Source: Bacillus pumilus (GTDB lineage Bacteria > Bacillota > Bacilli > Bacillales > Bacillaceae). From it: a stretch of DNA of 64,000 nucleotides. Below the pieces are notes generated by a model. It ran no database searches and was not told the origin of the DNA. It worked only from the letters and a program-made list of their open reading frames with translations. Of the stretch, positions 1 through 8,938 are shown piece after piece (the stretch's first letter is position 1; every line of letters starts with the position of its first letter). The stretch spans positions 992,001 to 1,056,000 of the forward strand of contig NZ_CP046128.1 in assembly GCF_038738535.1 (NCBI RefSeq), in the 5' to 3' direction. A program made the position numbers and the translations under genes.

Positions 1-996
1 GACAAAGAAAAAAGCTATGACGGCTATTCACCAAAGAATTACGATGGGCAGTATGAAGGCAAGGTCACGATGGTGGAGGCCCTCATGAAAAGTAAGAATA
101 CAGCTGCGGTGTGGACATTAAGCCAGCTTGGCATTGATACCTCGAAATCATATCTCGAGAAAATGGGAATAGATATTTCGGATCAAGGACTTGCCATGGC
201 GCTTGGCGGTTTAGAAAAAGGGGTTTCTCCACTTCAAATCGCTGGAGCTTTCCACACATTTGCAAATGAAGGCGTATATAAAAAGCCTTTCTTCATTCAG
301 AAAATCACCAATGATGAAGGAGAAACGGTAGAGAAGAATCACAGTAAGTCAGAACGAGTGTTTAGCGTTCAGAATGCTTGGAATATGACAAGAATGCTGC
401 AGCAAGTCGTCAAAGGCGGAACAGCTCAGAGCGGTTCATATGCTGGAGATTTAGCAGGTAAAACAGGCACGACCACATATTCAGGTGTGAAAGGTGCAAC
501 AAAAGATGCTTGGTTTGCCGGCTATACGCCAAGTACAACAGGTGCCATCTGGATGGGGTATGACAAAACCGATAACAGTCACTATTTAACTGGCGGCAGT
601 CAATACCCGGTTCAGCTGTTTAAGGATATTTTAACGGCAGGCCAAATCACCAATGAAACATTTGAAAAACCAGAGGGGATTAAAGAACTTCAAGCGCCAA
701 TCCATTTAGAGGGACTTTCAGGATTTGAAGCCCGCTATGCGTTTAAAATCAAAGGGTTGTTTACATTAGAGCTGTCTTGGGACAAGCAAGAGGATAAACG
801 GGTTGAATACCGTATTTATGAAAAGAGAAATGGAAACGAGACGATGATCGATTCAGTGACAGGCGTGGGCAGCTACACAATGCCGTATGCCAATGTGTTT
901 TCAGATGCGGAGTATAAGGTGGTTCCATATAATACCCAAACGCAAGAAGAAGGAGAAGGCAGTCCATATGTCAAGCCAGAGGCTTTTGGACGTTAA
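1..996 (+). CDS. pbpF: Class A penicillin-binding protein, C-terminal part (PbpF / PBP2c-like), partial
   Basis: The reading frame is open from the first base, so the 5' part lies outside the window; about 331 residues remain. They form the transpeptidase end of a bifunctional peptidoglycan synthase, which cross-links cell-wall stem peptides outside the membrane. The SxN motif (SKN, nt 91-99) and the KTG box (AGKTGTT, KTG at nt 460-468) are visible; the catalytic SxxK and the glycosyltransferase domain must lie upstream. A short C-terminal extension follows the catalytic domain. B. subtilis pbpF also directly precedes hemEHY. No U-tract terminator separates it from hemE. Confidence 0.9.
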   Translation, partial: DKEKSYDGYSPKNYDGQYEGKVTMVEALMKSKNTAAVWTLSQLGIDTSKSYLEKMGIDISDQGLAMALGGLEKGVSPLQIAGAFHTFANEGVYKKPFFIQKITNDEGETVEKNHSKSERVFSVQNAWNMTRMLQQVVKGGTAQSGSYAGDLAGKTGTTTYSGVKGATKDAWFAGYTPSTTGAIWMGYDKTDNSHYLTGGSQYPVQLFKDILTAGQITNETFEKPEGIKELQAPIHLEGLSGFEARYAFKIKGLFTLELSWDKQEDKRVEYRIYEKRNGNETMIDSVTGVGSYTMPYANVFSDAEYKVVPYNTQTQEEGEGSPYVKPEAFGR

Positions 997-1028
997 TATT
1001 CGGCGATTTTTTGAACAATGAGCCGGTT

Positions 1029-1100
1029 TAGTATACCGTGCCTTGAAAAAGCGGTATAGTAAAAGCAGTGTTTGAGCCTTATACAAAGAGAGTGTAAGGC
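1029..1100 (+). promoter_or_regulatory. Two inverted repeats in the hemE leader region
   Basis: The first repeat is TATACCG (1032-1038) and CGGTATA (1052-1058), separated by 13 nt; the flanks extend the symmetry imperfectly to TTA...TAA. The second is GCCTTATAC (1076-1084) and GTGTAAGGC (1092-1100) with a 7-nt loop, ending just upstream of the hemE ribosome binding site. Neither is followed by a U-tract, so they are not obvious terminators. They may be an operator and a leader hairpin; the factor is unknown. Confidence 0.4.
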
Positions 1101-1120
1101 GAAAGGTGGAATGAAAGGTA

Positions 1121-2179
1121 ATGGGAAAAACGAAGGCTTTTAATGACACGTTCTTAAAGGCGTGCAAAGGGGAAAAAACAGACCATGTACCAGTTTGGTA
1201 TATGAGGCAGGCAGGACGCTCACAGCCTGAATATCGTGCCCTTAAAGAAAAATACGGGCTATTTGAAATTACGCATCAGCCAGAATTATGCGCTTATGTA
1301 ACACGACTTCCTGTAGAACAATATGGTGTAGATGCCGCGATTTTATATAAAGATATTATGACCCCGCTTCCGGCTATTGGAGTGGACGTTGAAATTAAAA
1401 ATGGAATTGGACCTGTGATTGATTCACCGATACGGACAAAAGCAGATATCGAACGTCTTGGGGCACTTCATCCTGAAGAAGACCTGCCATATGTGCTTGA
1501 CACCATTCACCTTTTAACGAAGGAGCAGCTGAATGTACCGCTCATCGGTTTTGCTGGTGCACCATTTACGATGGCTAGCTATATGATTGAAGGCGGCCCA
1601 TCTAAAAACTATCATAAAACAAAAGCGCTAATGTACAGTGAGCCTGAGACATGGATGCTGCTCATGAACAAATTAGCTGATATGACGATCACGTACATAC
1701 GCGCGCAGGTAAAAGCAGGGGTCAGTGCGTTTCAAATCTTTGACTCATGGGTTGGTGCTTTAAATGCAGCAGATTACCGGACATTCATTAAACCTGTCAT
1801 GCAGCGAATTTTCACAGAGTTGAAGAGTGAAAATGTACCAATGATCATGTACGGAGTTGGGGCAAGTCATCTGGTGAAAGATTGGCATGACCTGCCGCTA
1901 GATGTCGTTGGACTGGATTGGCGTATGAGTGTAGACGAAGCTCGAAAAGAAGGGCTCGCAAAAACGTTACAAGGGAATCTTGATCCAACGATCTTACTTT
2001 CTCCTTGGGAAGTCATTGAAGAGAGAGCAAAAGATATTTTAGATCAAGGGATGAAATCAGATCACTTCATCTTTAACTTAGGTCATGGGGTATTTCCAGA
2101 TGTTTCACCAGATACGTTAAAGAAGCTGACCGATTTTATTCACGACTATTCAGCTAAACATAAAAAAACATCCATCTAA
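1121..2179 (+). CDS. hemE: Uroporphyrinogen decarboxylase HemE
   Basis: It decarboxylates the four acetate side chains of uroporphyrinogen III to give coproporphyrinogen III in cytoplasmic haem synthesis. The family signature [10 protein letters not shown] is at residues 24-33 and the 352-aa length is normal for the family. The start is an ATG with AAAGGTGG about 11 nt upstream. An ATG at 1111 is closer to the Shine-Dalgarno but is out of frame and stops after ten codons. It is first of three haem genes (hemE, hemH, hemY) on the same strand with gaps of 32 and 22 nt, so one transcript is likely. Confidence 0.96.
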   Translation: MGKTKAFNDTFLKACKGEKTDHVPVWYMRQAGRSQPEYRALKEKYGLFEITHQPELCAYVTRLPVEQYGVDAAILYKDIMTPLPAIGVDVEIKNGIGPVIDSPIRTKADIERLGALHPEEDLPYVLDTIHLLTKEQLNVPLIGFAGAPFTMASYMIEGGPSKNYHKTKALMYSEPETWMLLMNKLADMTITYIRAQVKAGVSAFQIFDSWVGALNAADYRTFIKPVMQRIFTELKSENVPMIMYGVGASHLVKDWHDLPLDVVGLDWRMSVDEARKEGLAKTLQGNLDPTILLSPWEVIEERAKDILDQGMKSDHFIFNLGHGVFPDVSPDTLKKLTDFIHDYSAKHKKTSI

Positions 2180-2211
2180 ACTATTTCAAATGATCTGAAG
2201 GAGTGTTGGTT

Positions 2212-3150
2212 GTGGAGAAAAAGAAAATGGGGCTTCTTGTCATGGCATATGGCACCCCATATAAAGAAGAAGACATTGAGCGTTATTATACACATATTCG
2301 TAGAGGCAGAAAGCCGGAGCCAGAAATGCTGCAAGATTTAAAGGATCGCTACAAGGCAATCGGCGGTATTTCTCCTTTATCAAAAATTACAGAGCAGCAG
2401 GCAAATGGTTTGTGTGAGCACTTGAATGACATTCAAGACGACATTGAATTTCATGTCTACATTGGCTTAAAACATATCGAGCCTTTCATTGAGGATGCAG
2501 TTGCTGAAATGCACAAGGACGGCGTTACAGAAGCCGTGAGTATCGTTCTTGCGCCTCATTTCTCAACCTTTAGTGTGAAATCGTATAACAAACGTGCACA
2601 AGATGAGGCAGACAAGCTGGGCAATTTACAGATTACGTCGGTTGAAAGCTGGTACGATGAGCCGAAGTTTGTGGACTATTGGGTGAAACAAGTGAAGGAT
2701 ACGTATGCATCAATGAGTCAAGAGGAACGAGATTCCGTGGTACTTATTGTGTCTGCACACAGTCTGCCTGAAAAAATTATTGCAGCAGGAGATCCATATC
2801 CTGATCAGCTCGCACAATCGGCCAAAATGATTGCGGAAGGTGCGGGAATTGAACACTATGAAATTGGCTGGCAAAGTGAAGGCAACACGCCGGATCCATG
2901 GCTTGGACCAGACGTGCAAGACTTAACGCGGGATTTATTTGAACAAAAAGGCTATCAAACATTCGTGTATGTGCCTGTTGGTTTTGTCGCTGATCATCTT
3001 GAAGTGTTATACGACAACGATTATGAATGTAAAGTCGTGACAGATGAAATTGGTGCAGCCTACTATCGTCCAGAAATGCCAAATGCGAAACCAGCATTTA
3101 TTGATGCTCTGGCAACAGTCGTATTAAAGAAGCTTGACGAAAGCAAGTAA
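2212..3150 (+). CDS. hemH: Coproporphyrin III ferrochelatase HemH (CpfC)
   Basis: It inserts ferrous iron into the porphyrin ring; in Firmicutes the substrate is coproporphyrin III. The conserved SAHSLPEKI segment carries the catalytic histidine, and [13 protein letters not shown] carries the acidic metal-path residues. I place the start at GTG 2212, eight nt after GAAGGAG, giving 312 aa. The longer frame from GTG 2203 begins inside the Shine-Dalgarno. B. subtilis HemH starts in the same way ([17 protein letters not shown]) with a similar length. It is the middle gene of the hemEHY operon. Confidence 0.95.
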   Translation: MEKKKMGLLVMAYGTPYKEEDIERYYTHIRRGRKPEPEMLQDLKDRYKAIGGISPLSKITEQQANGLCEHLNDIQDDIEFHVYIGLKHIEPFIEDAVAEMHKDGVTEAVSIVLAPHFSTFSVKSYNKRAQDEADKLGNLQITSVESWYDEPKFVDYWVKQVKDTYASMSQEERDSVVLIVSAHSLPEKIIAAGDPYPDQLAQSAKMIAEGAGIEHYEIGWQSEGNTPDPWLGPDVQDLTRDLFEQKGYQTFVYVPVGFVADHLEVLYDNDYECKVVTDEIGAAYYRPEMPNAKPAFIDALATVVLKKLDESK

Positions 3151-3172
3151 TCATATAAAAGAAGGCGATCCT

Positions 3173-4585
3173 ATGCATGACAATCAAAAACACCTTGTCA
3201 TCATTGGCGGTGGCATCACTGGTTTAGCCGCCGCCTTCTATTTGGAAAAGGAAGTCGAAGAAAAAGGTCTTCCGATTCAAATATCTCTTATTGAAGCGAG
3301 CCCTAGGCTAGGTGGAAAAATACAAACATTATATAAAGACGGCTACATCATCGAACGTGGACCTGATTCATTTTTAGAAAGAAAGGTCAGTGGACCGCAG
3401 CTGGCTAAGGATGTCGGTTTGTCCGATCAGCTCGTCAATAATGAAACTGGGCAAGCGTATGTACTAGTCAACGAAACCCTTCATCCGATGCCAAAGGGTG
3501 CTGTGATGGGTATTCCAACTCAAATCAGCCCATTTATTACAACTGGTCTTTTTTCAGTTGCGGGAAAAGCGAGAGCGGCGATGGATTTCGTGTTGCCAAA
3601 AAGCAAGGAGACCGAAGATCAGTCGCTTGGTGAATTTTTTAGAAGACGTGTGGGTGATGAGGTCGTTGAGAATTTAATCGAGCCGCTTCTATCAGGCATT
3701 TACGCAGGGGATATTGACCGCCTGAGCTTAATGTCCACCTTCCCGCAATTTTATCAAACAGAACAGCAGCATCGCAGTTTGATTCTTGGGATGAAAAAAT
3801 CACAGCAGCATGCGAAAGCACAGCAAGTGACTGCGAAAAAACAAGGACAGTTCCAAACGATCAATCAAGGACTGCAGTCGCTTGTGGAAGCAGTAGAAAG
3901 TAAGCTCAAGCTGACAACGGTGTATAAAGGGACAAAAGTGAAGCAGATTGAAAAAACAGAGGGAGGCTATGGTGTGCAATTAGACAGCGGTCAAACGCTT
4001 TTTGCCGATTCAGCCATTGTCACGACTCCGCATCAATCGATCTATTCCATGTTTCCTCAAGAAGCAGGGCTTGAGTATTTGCATGACATGACTTCTACTT
4101 CTGTTGCAACGGTAGCACTTGGTTTTAAAGAAGAGGATGTTCATAATGAATATGACGGCACTGGTTTTGTCATCTCAAGAAACAGTGATTTCTCTATTAC
4201 GGCCTGTACATGGACAAACAAAAAATGGCCGCATACAGCTCCGAAAGGAAAAACGCTATTGCGTGCGTACGTCGGAAAAGCTGGCGACGAATCGATTGTC
4301 GAGCAGTCAGACAGTCAAATCGTCAGCATCGTGCTTGAAGATTTAAAGAGAATCATGGATATTAAAGCAGATCCAGAATTGACGACAGTGACTCGCTGGA
4401 AGACCAGTATGCCGCAATATCACGTCGGTCATCAAAAAGCTATTTCGAACATGCGAGAAACGTTTAAGCAATCATATCCTGGTGTTTATATCACAGGTGC
4501 TGCTTTTGAAGGTGTTGGAATCCCTGATTGTATTGATCAAGGAAAAGCCGCCATCTCAGAAGCTGTATCGTATCTATTTTCATAA
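3173..4585 (+). CDS. hemY: Coproporphyrinogen III oxidase HemY (CgoX)
   Basis: This FAD enzyme oxidises coproporphyrinogen III to coproporphyrin III in the coproporphyrin-dependent haem branch of Gram-positives. The N-terminal dinucleotide-binding motif IIGGGITGLAAA is at about residues 9-20, and a second conserved FAD segment (TGAAFEGVGIPDCI) is near the C-terminus. The start is ATG 3173 behind GAAGG, giving 470 aa as in B. subtilis; an upstream in-frame ATG at 3134 lies inside hemH and has no ribosome binding site. It is the last gene of the haem operon and is followed by a strong terminator. Confidence 0.95.
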   Translation: MHDNQKHLVIIGGGITGLAAAFYLEKEVEEKGLPIQISLIEASPRLGGKIQTLYKDGYIIERGPDSFLERKVSGPQLAKDVGLSDQLVNNETGQAYVLVNETLHPMPKGAVMGIPTQISPFITTGLFSVAGKARAAMDFVLPKSKETEDQSLGEFFRRRVGDEVVENLIEPLLSGIYAGDIDRLSLMSTFPQFYQTEQQHRSLILGMKKSQQHAKAQQVTAKKQGQFQTINQGLQSLVEAVESKLKLTTVYKGTKVKQIEKTEGGYGVQLDSGQTLFADSAIVTTPHQSIYSMFPQEAGLEYLHDMTSTSVATVALGFKEEDVHNEYDGTGFVISRNSDFSITACTWTNKKWPHTAPKGKTLLRAYVGKAGDESIVEQSDSQIVSIVLEDLKRIMDIKADPELTTVTRWKTSMPQYHVGHQKAISNMRETFKQSYPGVYITGAAFEGVGIPDCIDQGKAAISEAVSYLFS

Positions 4586-4590
4586 AAAAC

Positions 4591-4623
4591 AACTCCCTTT
4601 TCTGTCATGGAAAGGGAGTTTTT
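4591..4623 (+). terminator. Rho-independent terminator after hemY
   Basis: A perfect 10-bp stem, AACTCCCTTT (4591-4600) and AAAGGGAGTT (4611-4620), is followed by a run of T. It ends the haem operon. Confidence 0.9.
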
Positions 4624-4675
4624 CATGTTCGAATCATTCGAAAAGAGTTGGGAATCATAAATGTGAACAAAGTTG

Positions 4676-4743
4676 TTGCATCCGGGGAAAAGGATATGGT
4701 ATATTACTTTCTGTACTTAATGACCAAAACGTTCAAATAGTCA
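4676..4743 (+). promoter_or_regulatory. yhgD promoter and proposed YhgD operator 1
   Basis: The -35 TTGCAT (4676-4681), an 18-nt spacer and the -10 TATATT (4700-4705) preceded by TG-G look like an extended -10 sigma-A promoter. At 4721-4743, just past the expected start site, lies a 23-nt inverted repeat beginning TGACCAAA and ending TAGTCA. The same ends recur in front of yhgE at 5356-5378, which suggests autoregulation by the TetR protein encoded between them. Confidence 0.65.
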
Positions 4744-4759
4744 TTTCGGGAGTGAGATC

Positions 4760-5338
4760 ATGAGTGTTGATAGGAGACAAATGATTTTAGATGGTGCGAC
4801 GAAGGCATTTACTCAATTCGGGTATAAAGCGACCACAATGGACCTCGTGGCGAAGCTTGCCAACGTCGGGAAAGGTACCATTTATACATTTTTCAAAAAC
4901 AAAGAAGAGTTGTTCGATGAAATTTTCACATCCCTTTTACTAGAGATGAGGAAAATTGCGGATGAGGCGATTGATGAGAAGAATAGTTTCTCTGAAAACC
5001 TTCACTTAGCACTCTTTGCAATTTTAGAATTTCGAAAAAACCACCAGCTCACAATTAAGATTTTTCAGGAAAATGCGGAGCTTGGCACGTCAGCGGTCAA
5101 GGAAATGATCGAAAAGATGGAGCAGATGATCATTCGCTATATCAAAATGAAAGTACAAGAAGCGATGGATAAAGGCGACATTAAGCCTTGTGATCCTGAA
5201 TTGACTGCATTTGTGATGGTGAAACTATATATTGCACTGATTTTTGATTGGGAAAAGCGATACGAGCCTTTAACAAAAGAAGAGGTAGCCGAATCGCTGG
5301 AGCTTTATGTCTTAAAAGGACTATCTGCAACAACATAA
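4760..5338 (+). CDS. yhgD: TetR-family transcriptional regulator YhgD
   Basis: It is a 192-aa TetR/AcrR-type repressor. The N-terminal helix-turn-helix is visible at about residues 8-52 (FGYKATTMDLVAKLANVGKG, then TIYTFFKNKEELF); the C-terminal ligand/dimerisation domain is not assignable. The start ATG has GGGAGTGAG at good spacing. It lies immediately upstream of the large membrane protein gene yhgE, and matching palindromes sit before both genes, so it probably controls itself and yhgE. The ligand is unknown. Confidence 0.88.
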   Translation: MSVDRRQMILDGATKAFTQFGYKATTMDLVAKLANVGKGTIYTFFKNKEELFDEIFTSLLLEMRKIADEAIDEKNSFSENLHLALFAILEFRKNHQLTIKIFQENAELGTSAVKEMIEKMEQMIIRYIKMKVQEAMDKGDIKPCDPELTAFVMVKLYIALIFDWEKRYEPLTKEEVAESLELYVLKGLSATT

Positions 5339-5355
5339 TTTTTTTTGAGTTCATA

Positions 5356-5378
5356 TGACCAAATTTTATATTTAGTCA
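5356..5378. promoter_or_regulatory. Proposed YhgD operator 2 in front of yhgE
   Basis: A nearly perfect 23-nt palindrome (starts TGACCAAAT, ends ATTTAGTCA, one G-T-type asymmetry) occupies most of the 64-nt gap between yhgD and yhgE. It shares eight 5' and six 3' bases with the site at 4721-4743. Confidence 0.6.
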
Positions 5379-5402
5379 TTCATCTATGGGAGGAAAACAG
5401 CA

Positions 5403-7712
5403 ATGAATTTAATTCGGAATCAATGGAAAGACATTGTAACGAGCAAAAAACTACTGATCCCGATTTTAGCTGTCTTATTTATTCCGCTGATTTACAGTGG
5501 TGTATTTTTAAAAGCATATTGGGATCCATATGGTACAGTTGATCAACTGCCTGTAGCGGTTGTCAACTTGGATGAAGGCAGTCATTATGACGGGAAAACC
5601 CTTCATGTCGGCGATGATTTAGTGAAGGAATTAAAGAAAAACGATAATTTCAAATGGAATTTTGTCGATAGTGAAGAAAAGGCCGTAAAGGGATTAAATA
5701 ACGAGGATTATTATCTCGTTGTGGAAATACCAAAAGACTTCTCGAAAAATGCAAGTACAGTGCTAGATAAACATCCGAAAAAATCGAATCTGAAATATTA
5801 TACGAATCCAGGCGCAAACTATGCGGCGTCACAAATTGCGAATAATGCCATTATCAAATTAAAAGATTCGGTTTCAAAGGAAGTCACAAAAAATTACGCC
5901 GAGGTCATCTTTGATAACTTCAAAACGATTGCAAAAGGATTAGATCAAGCAAGCGATGGCGCGAAGAAAATTGATGACGGAACAAAAAGCGCAAAAGATG
6001 GCAGTACAAAGTTAAAAGACAACTTAGCCAAATTGGCTGAAGGTACGTTAACCTATAGCGAAGGTGTTCATCAGTTCGCAGGGAAAATGGGTGAACTGAA
6101 CACAGGCATACAGTCTCTAGACAGTGGGCTCGGTCAGCTCTTAACAGGCTATCAAACCATTGATCAGAAATTTGGAGATCTTGGTACAGGAATTGATACA
6201 TTAACCGAAGGATTAAACACAAGCCGTCAAGGACATCAGCAGCTCGCTTCTAAAATGCCGCAATTCACAGCGGGCATTGAGCAGCTAAACAATAAAGCAC
6301 AATCCTTTTCAGAAAAAATTGCAGCAGTAGAAAAAGTCTTATCGTCACCAGAATTAGCGAATCTTGAAAAGATGGCGCCTAAACTCGATCAGGTGAAAAA
6401 AGACGCAAAAACGTTCAGTACAAAACTTGCTTCATTAAAAGAAGCACTATCAAATCGAGATGCTAAAGTAAAAAGCATTATCCAAAACAGCTCTATGACA
6501 GATGAAGAGAAAAAGGCGGCAATGGATCAGCTGAACAGTCTGCCTAAAATCGAACTGCCTGATCTGTCTGGACTCGAACAAAGCTTAGCGGCCTTGCAGG
6601 AACTGCCTGATGCAAGTGAGGTTCAATCAGCAGTTGCATCTGCAAAAGCGCAGCTGCAGCAAGTCAAACAGCTGCCAAAGAAAACAGAACAGCTGTACAC
6701 GTCTACCGTCGCGATACAAAACGCGATCGACCAAATGACATCAGGTACGAATAAATTGTATCAAGGTGCACTGAAGCTTCAAACAGGTCAAGACCAATTA
6801 CAAGATGGTCTGCAAACAGCAAATGGAAAGCTTGATACGGCGAAAAGCGGAGCGGATAAGCTTGCAAGTGGATCAAGTCAGCTTAGCGCAGCGTTAAATA
6901 AGCTAGAAAGTGGTTCAACAAATATCCAAAGCAATACATCTAAGCTTGCCGAAGGCTCAAAATCGCTTGATAAAGGATTGGGAGATTTAAAGAGCGGTAC
7001 AGGTAAACTGTCCAATAAATTGAAAAGCGCTGCTGATGAAACAGGTGAAATTGATGCAAATCAAGACAATTACAATATGATTGCAAGCCCTGTTAAAACA
7101 GAAAACGATACAGCGAAAAAGATTGATAATTATGGAACAGGGCTCACGCCTTATATTTTATCCATGGGACTCTTTGTTGGGGCTCTAATGCTCACCGTTG
7201 TATTCCCAATGAAAGACCCTGCTGGACGCCCTAGAAATGCGTTTGAATGGTTTGTCAGCAAATATAGCGTGCTTTTGCTTGTCGGTATCCTGCAAGCAGT
7301 CATTGCAAGTACTATGCTCATCTTTGGGCTTGGTCTTGAGGTGGAAAGTCTCTGGCGCTTCTATCTCTTTGCGATCGTCGTCAGTCTGACATTCTTAGCG
7401 ATTATTCAGCTGCTAGCCACAACAATGGGGAACCCAGGACGCTTCATTGCCGTCATTATCTTAGTTCTTCAGCTCGCAGCAAGTGCTGGTACATTCCCGC
7501 TTGAGCTTGTGCCGAAATTCTTCCAAGTCATTCATAGTCTGCTTCCAATGACATATACAATCAATGGATTTAGAACGATCATTGCAAGCGGTGATGACAG
7601 CTATTTATGGCACCAAGCAGCGATTCTTGGAACAGTTGCGATCATCATGATGGCGGCAACAACCGCATACTTTGCTTGGAACGTAAGAAAAATGAAACAA
7701 GACGAAGCTTAA
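5403..7712 (+). CDS. yhgE: YhgE, large membrane protein of the phage infection protein (Pip)/ABC-2 family
   Basis: It is a 769-aa protein with one N-terminal transmembrane segment (about residues 18-37), a long extracytoplasmic middle, and about five transmembrane segments in the last 200 residues, the layout of Pip/YhgE proteins. The middle region is built from repeats of the type LxxGxxxLxxGLxxL with long coiled-coil stretches. Some Pip proteins are phage receptors and others are linked to secretion or toxin export; the function here is not determined. It follows yhgD by 64 nt with a strong GGGAGG site. Confidence 0.85.
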   Translation: MNLIRNQWKDIVTSKKLLIPILAVLFIPLIYSGVFLKAYWDPYGTVDQLPVAVVNLDEGSHYDGKTLHVGDDLVKELKKNDNFKWNFVDSEEKAVKGLNNEDYYLVVEIPKDFSKNASTVLDKHPKKSNLKYYTNPGANYAASQIANNAIIKLKDSVSKEVTKNYAEVIFDNFKTIAKGLDQASDGAKKIDDGTKSAKDGSTKLKDNLAKLAEGTLTYSEGVHQFAGKMGELNTGIQSLDSGLGQLLTGYQTIDQKFGDLGTGIDTLTEGLNTSRQGHQQLASKMPQFTAGIEQLNNKAQSFSEKIAAVEKVLSSPELANLEKMAPKLDQVKKDAKTFSTKLASLKEALSNRDAKVKSIIQNSSMTDEEKKAAMDQLNSLPKIELPDLSGLEQSLAALQELPDASEVQSAVASAKAQLQQVKQLPKKTEQLYTSTVAIQNAIDQMTSGTNKLYQGALKLQTGQDQLQDGLQTANGKLDTAKSGADKLASGSSQLSAALNKLESGSTNIQSNTSKLAEGSKSLDKGLGDLKSGTGKLSNKLKSAADETGEIDANQDNYNMIASPVKTENDTAKKIDNYGTGLTPYILSMGLFVGALMLTVVFPMKDPAGRPRNAFEWFVSKYSVLLLVGILQAVIASTMLIFGLGLEVESLWRFYLFAIVVSLTFLAIIQLLATTMGNPGRFIAVIILVLQLAASAGTFPLELVPKFFQVIHSLLPMTYTINGFRTIIASGDDSYLWHQAAILGTVAIIMMAATTAYFAWNVRKMKQDEA

Positions 7713-7719
7713 TCAATGA

Positions 7720-7751
7720 ATCCTTTCTCTTGATAGAGGAAGGATTTTTGA
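7720..7751 (+). terminator. Terminator after yhgE
   Basis: The stem AATCCTTTCTC (7720-7730) pairs with GAGGAAGGATT (7737-7747) with one G-U pair and is followed by T residues. Confidence 0.8.
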
Positions 7752-7855
7752 TTTGAAATTAGACATCTTGAACCCGAAGCGATATATTTTAAGAAGAGAT
7801 GCTATAAAAGGCATACATGGAAGGAATTGCTTTCAGACAAAGGAGGAAATGCCGA

Positions 7856-8905
7856 ATGACAACTGAAGTAAACGAAACCGTTCAGCTGATTCAAAAGCTC
7901 GTATCGATCCCAAGTCCGTCAGGGAATACAGAAAAGGTGATTGGCTTTGTTGAACGCTTTTTACAGGATGTAAATATTGAGACAAAACGAAATCGAAAGG
8001 GCGGCTTAATTGCCACTATTAAAGGAACCGATGATAAGGAACACCGCATGCTGACAGCACATGTCGATACGCTTGGTGCGATGGTAAAGGAGATTAAATC
8101 AAATGGACGGCTTCGTCTTGCACTCATTGGAGGCTTTCAGTATAACTCAATCGAAGGTGAATACTGTGAAATTGAAACCGCTTCAGGCCATACATACACA
8201 GGAACCATTCTCATGCATCAAACGTCAGTTCATGTCTATGCGGATGCGGGAAAAGCAAAACGAAACCAAGAGAATATGGAGATCCGACTCGATGAAAAGG
8301 TGCAAAATGCAGACGATGTCAAAGCACTTGGCATTCAAGTAGGGGACTTTATCTCATTTGATCCTAGAGTGGAAGTGACGTCTTCAGGTTTTATTAAATC
8401 AAGACACCTTGATGACAAGGCAAGTGTGGCGCTCTTGCTGCGACTCATCCACCGCATTCAAAAGGAAAACATCACATTGCCGCATACGACGCACTTCTTA
8501 ATTTCCAATAATGAAGAGATTGGCTACGGTGGAAATTCCAATATTCCAGAAGAAACGGTGGAATACCTCGCTGTCGATATGGGAGCTATCGGCGATGGTC
8601 AATCAACAGATGAATACAGTGTGTCTATTTGTGTGAAGGACTCAAGCGGTCCTTATCATTATGGATTACGCAAGCATTTAGCCGCATTAGCAGAGGAGAA
8701 CAATATTGATTACCGTCTAGATATTTACCCTTATTACGGCTCTGATGCATCAGCAGCCATTAGAGCAGGGTATGATATCATTCATGGACTGATTGGTCCT
8801 GGCATAGATTCCTCGCATGCATTTGAACGAACACATGAAGATTCTCTCGTCCATACAGCGAATCTCCTTTATCACTATGTTCAATCAGAATTAATCATGG
8901 CATAA
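7856..8905 (+). CDS. yhfE: M42-family aminopeptidase/glutamyl-aminopeptidase-like YhfE
   Basis: It is a predicted cytoplasmic di-zinc aminopeptidase. The M42/M28-type metal and catalytic motifs are present in order: TAHVDTLG, HLDDKAS, NNEEIGYGG, VDMGA, and a C-terminal SSHAFERTHEDS histidine region. The start is ATG 7856 behind AAAGGAGG, giving 349 aa; the 13-codon extension to 7817 lacks a ribosome binding site. Older annotation calls such proteins endoglucanases, but the peptidase motifs argue against that. It is monocistronic and bounded by terminators on both sides. Confidence 0.88.
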   Translation: MTTEVNETVQLIQKLVSIPSPSGNTEKVIGFVERFLQDVNIETKRNRKGGLIATIKGTDDKEHRMLTAHVDTLGAMVKEIKSNGRLRLALIGGFQYNSIEGEYCEIETASGHTYTGTILMHQTSVHVYADAGKAKRNQENMEIRLDEKVQNADDVKALGIQVGDFISFDPRVEVTSSGFIKSRHLDDKASVALLLRLIHRIQKENITLPHTTHFLISNNEEIGYGGNSNIPEETVEYLAVDMGAIGDGQSTDEYSVSICVKDSSGPYHYGLRKHLAALAEENNIDYRLDIYPYYGSDASAAIRAGYDIIHGLIGPGIDSSHAFERTHEDSLVHTANLLYHYVQSELIMA

Positions 8906-8937
8906 AAAAAGAACCCCGATAGATGGGGTTCTTTTTC
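8906..8937. terminator. Bidirectional terminator between yhfE and gltT
   Basis: The stem AAGAACCCC / GGGGTTCTT has A and T runs on both sides and lies directly after the convergent 3' ends of yhfE and gltT. Confidence 0.9.
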
Positions 8938-8938
8938 G

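Noticed and set aside
1111-1143. Ten-codon ORF overlapping the hemE start
   Set aside because: Its ATG is only one or two bases from the AAAGGTGG site, too close for efficient initiation. The same site serves hemE at 11 nt.
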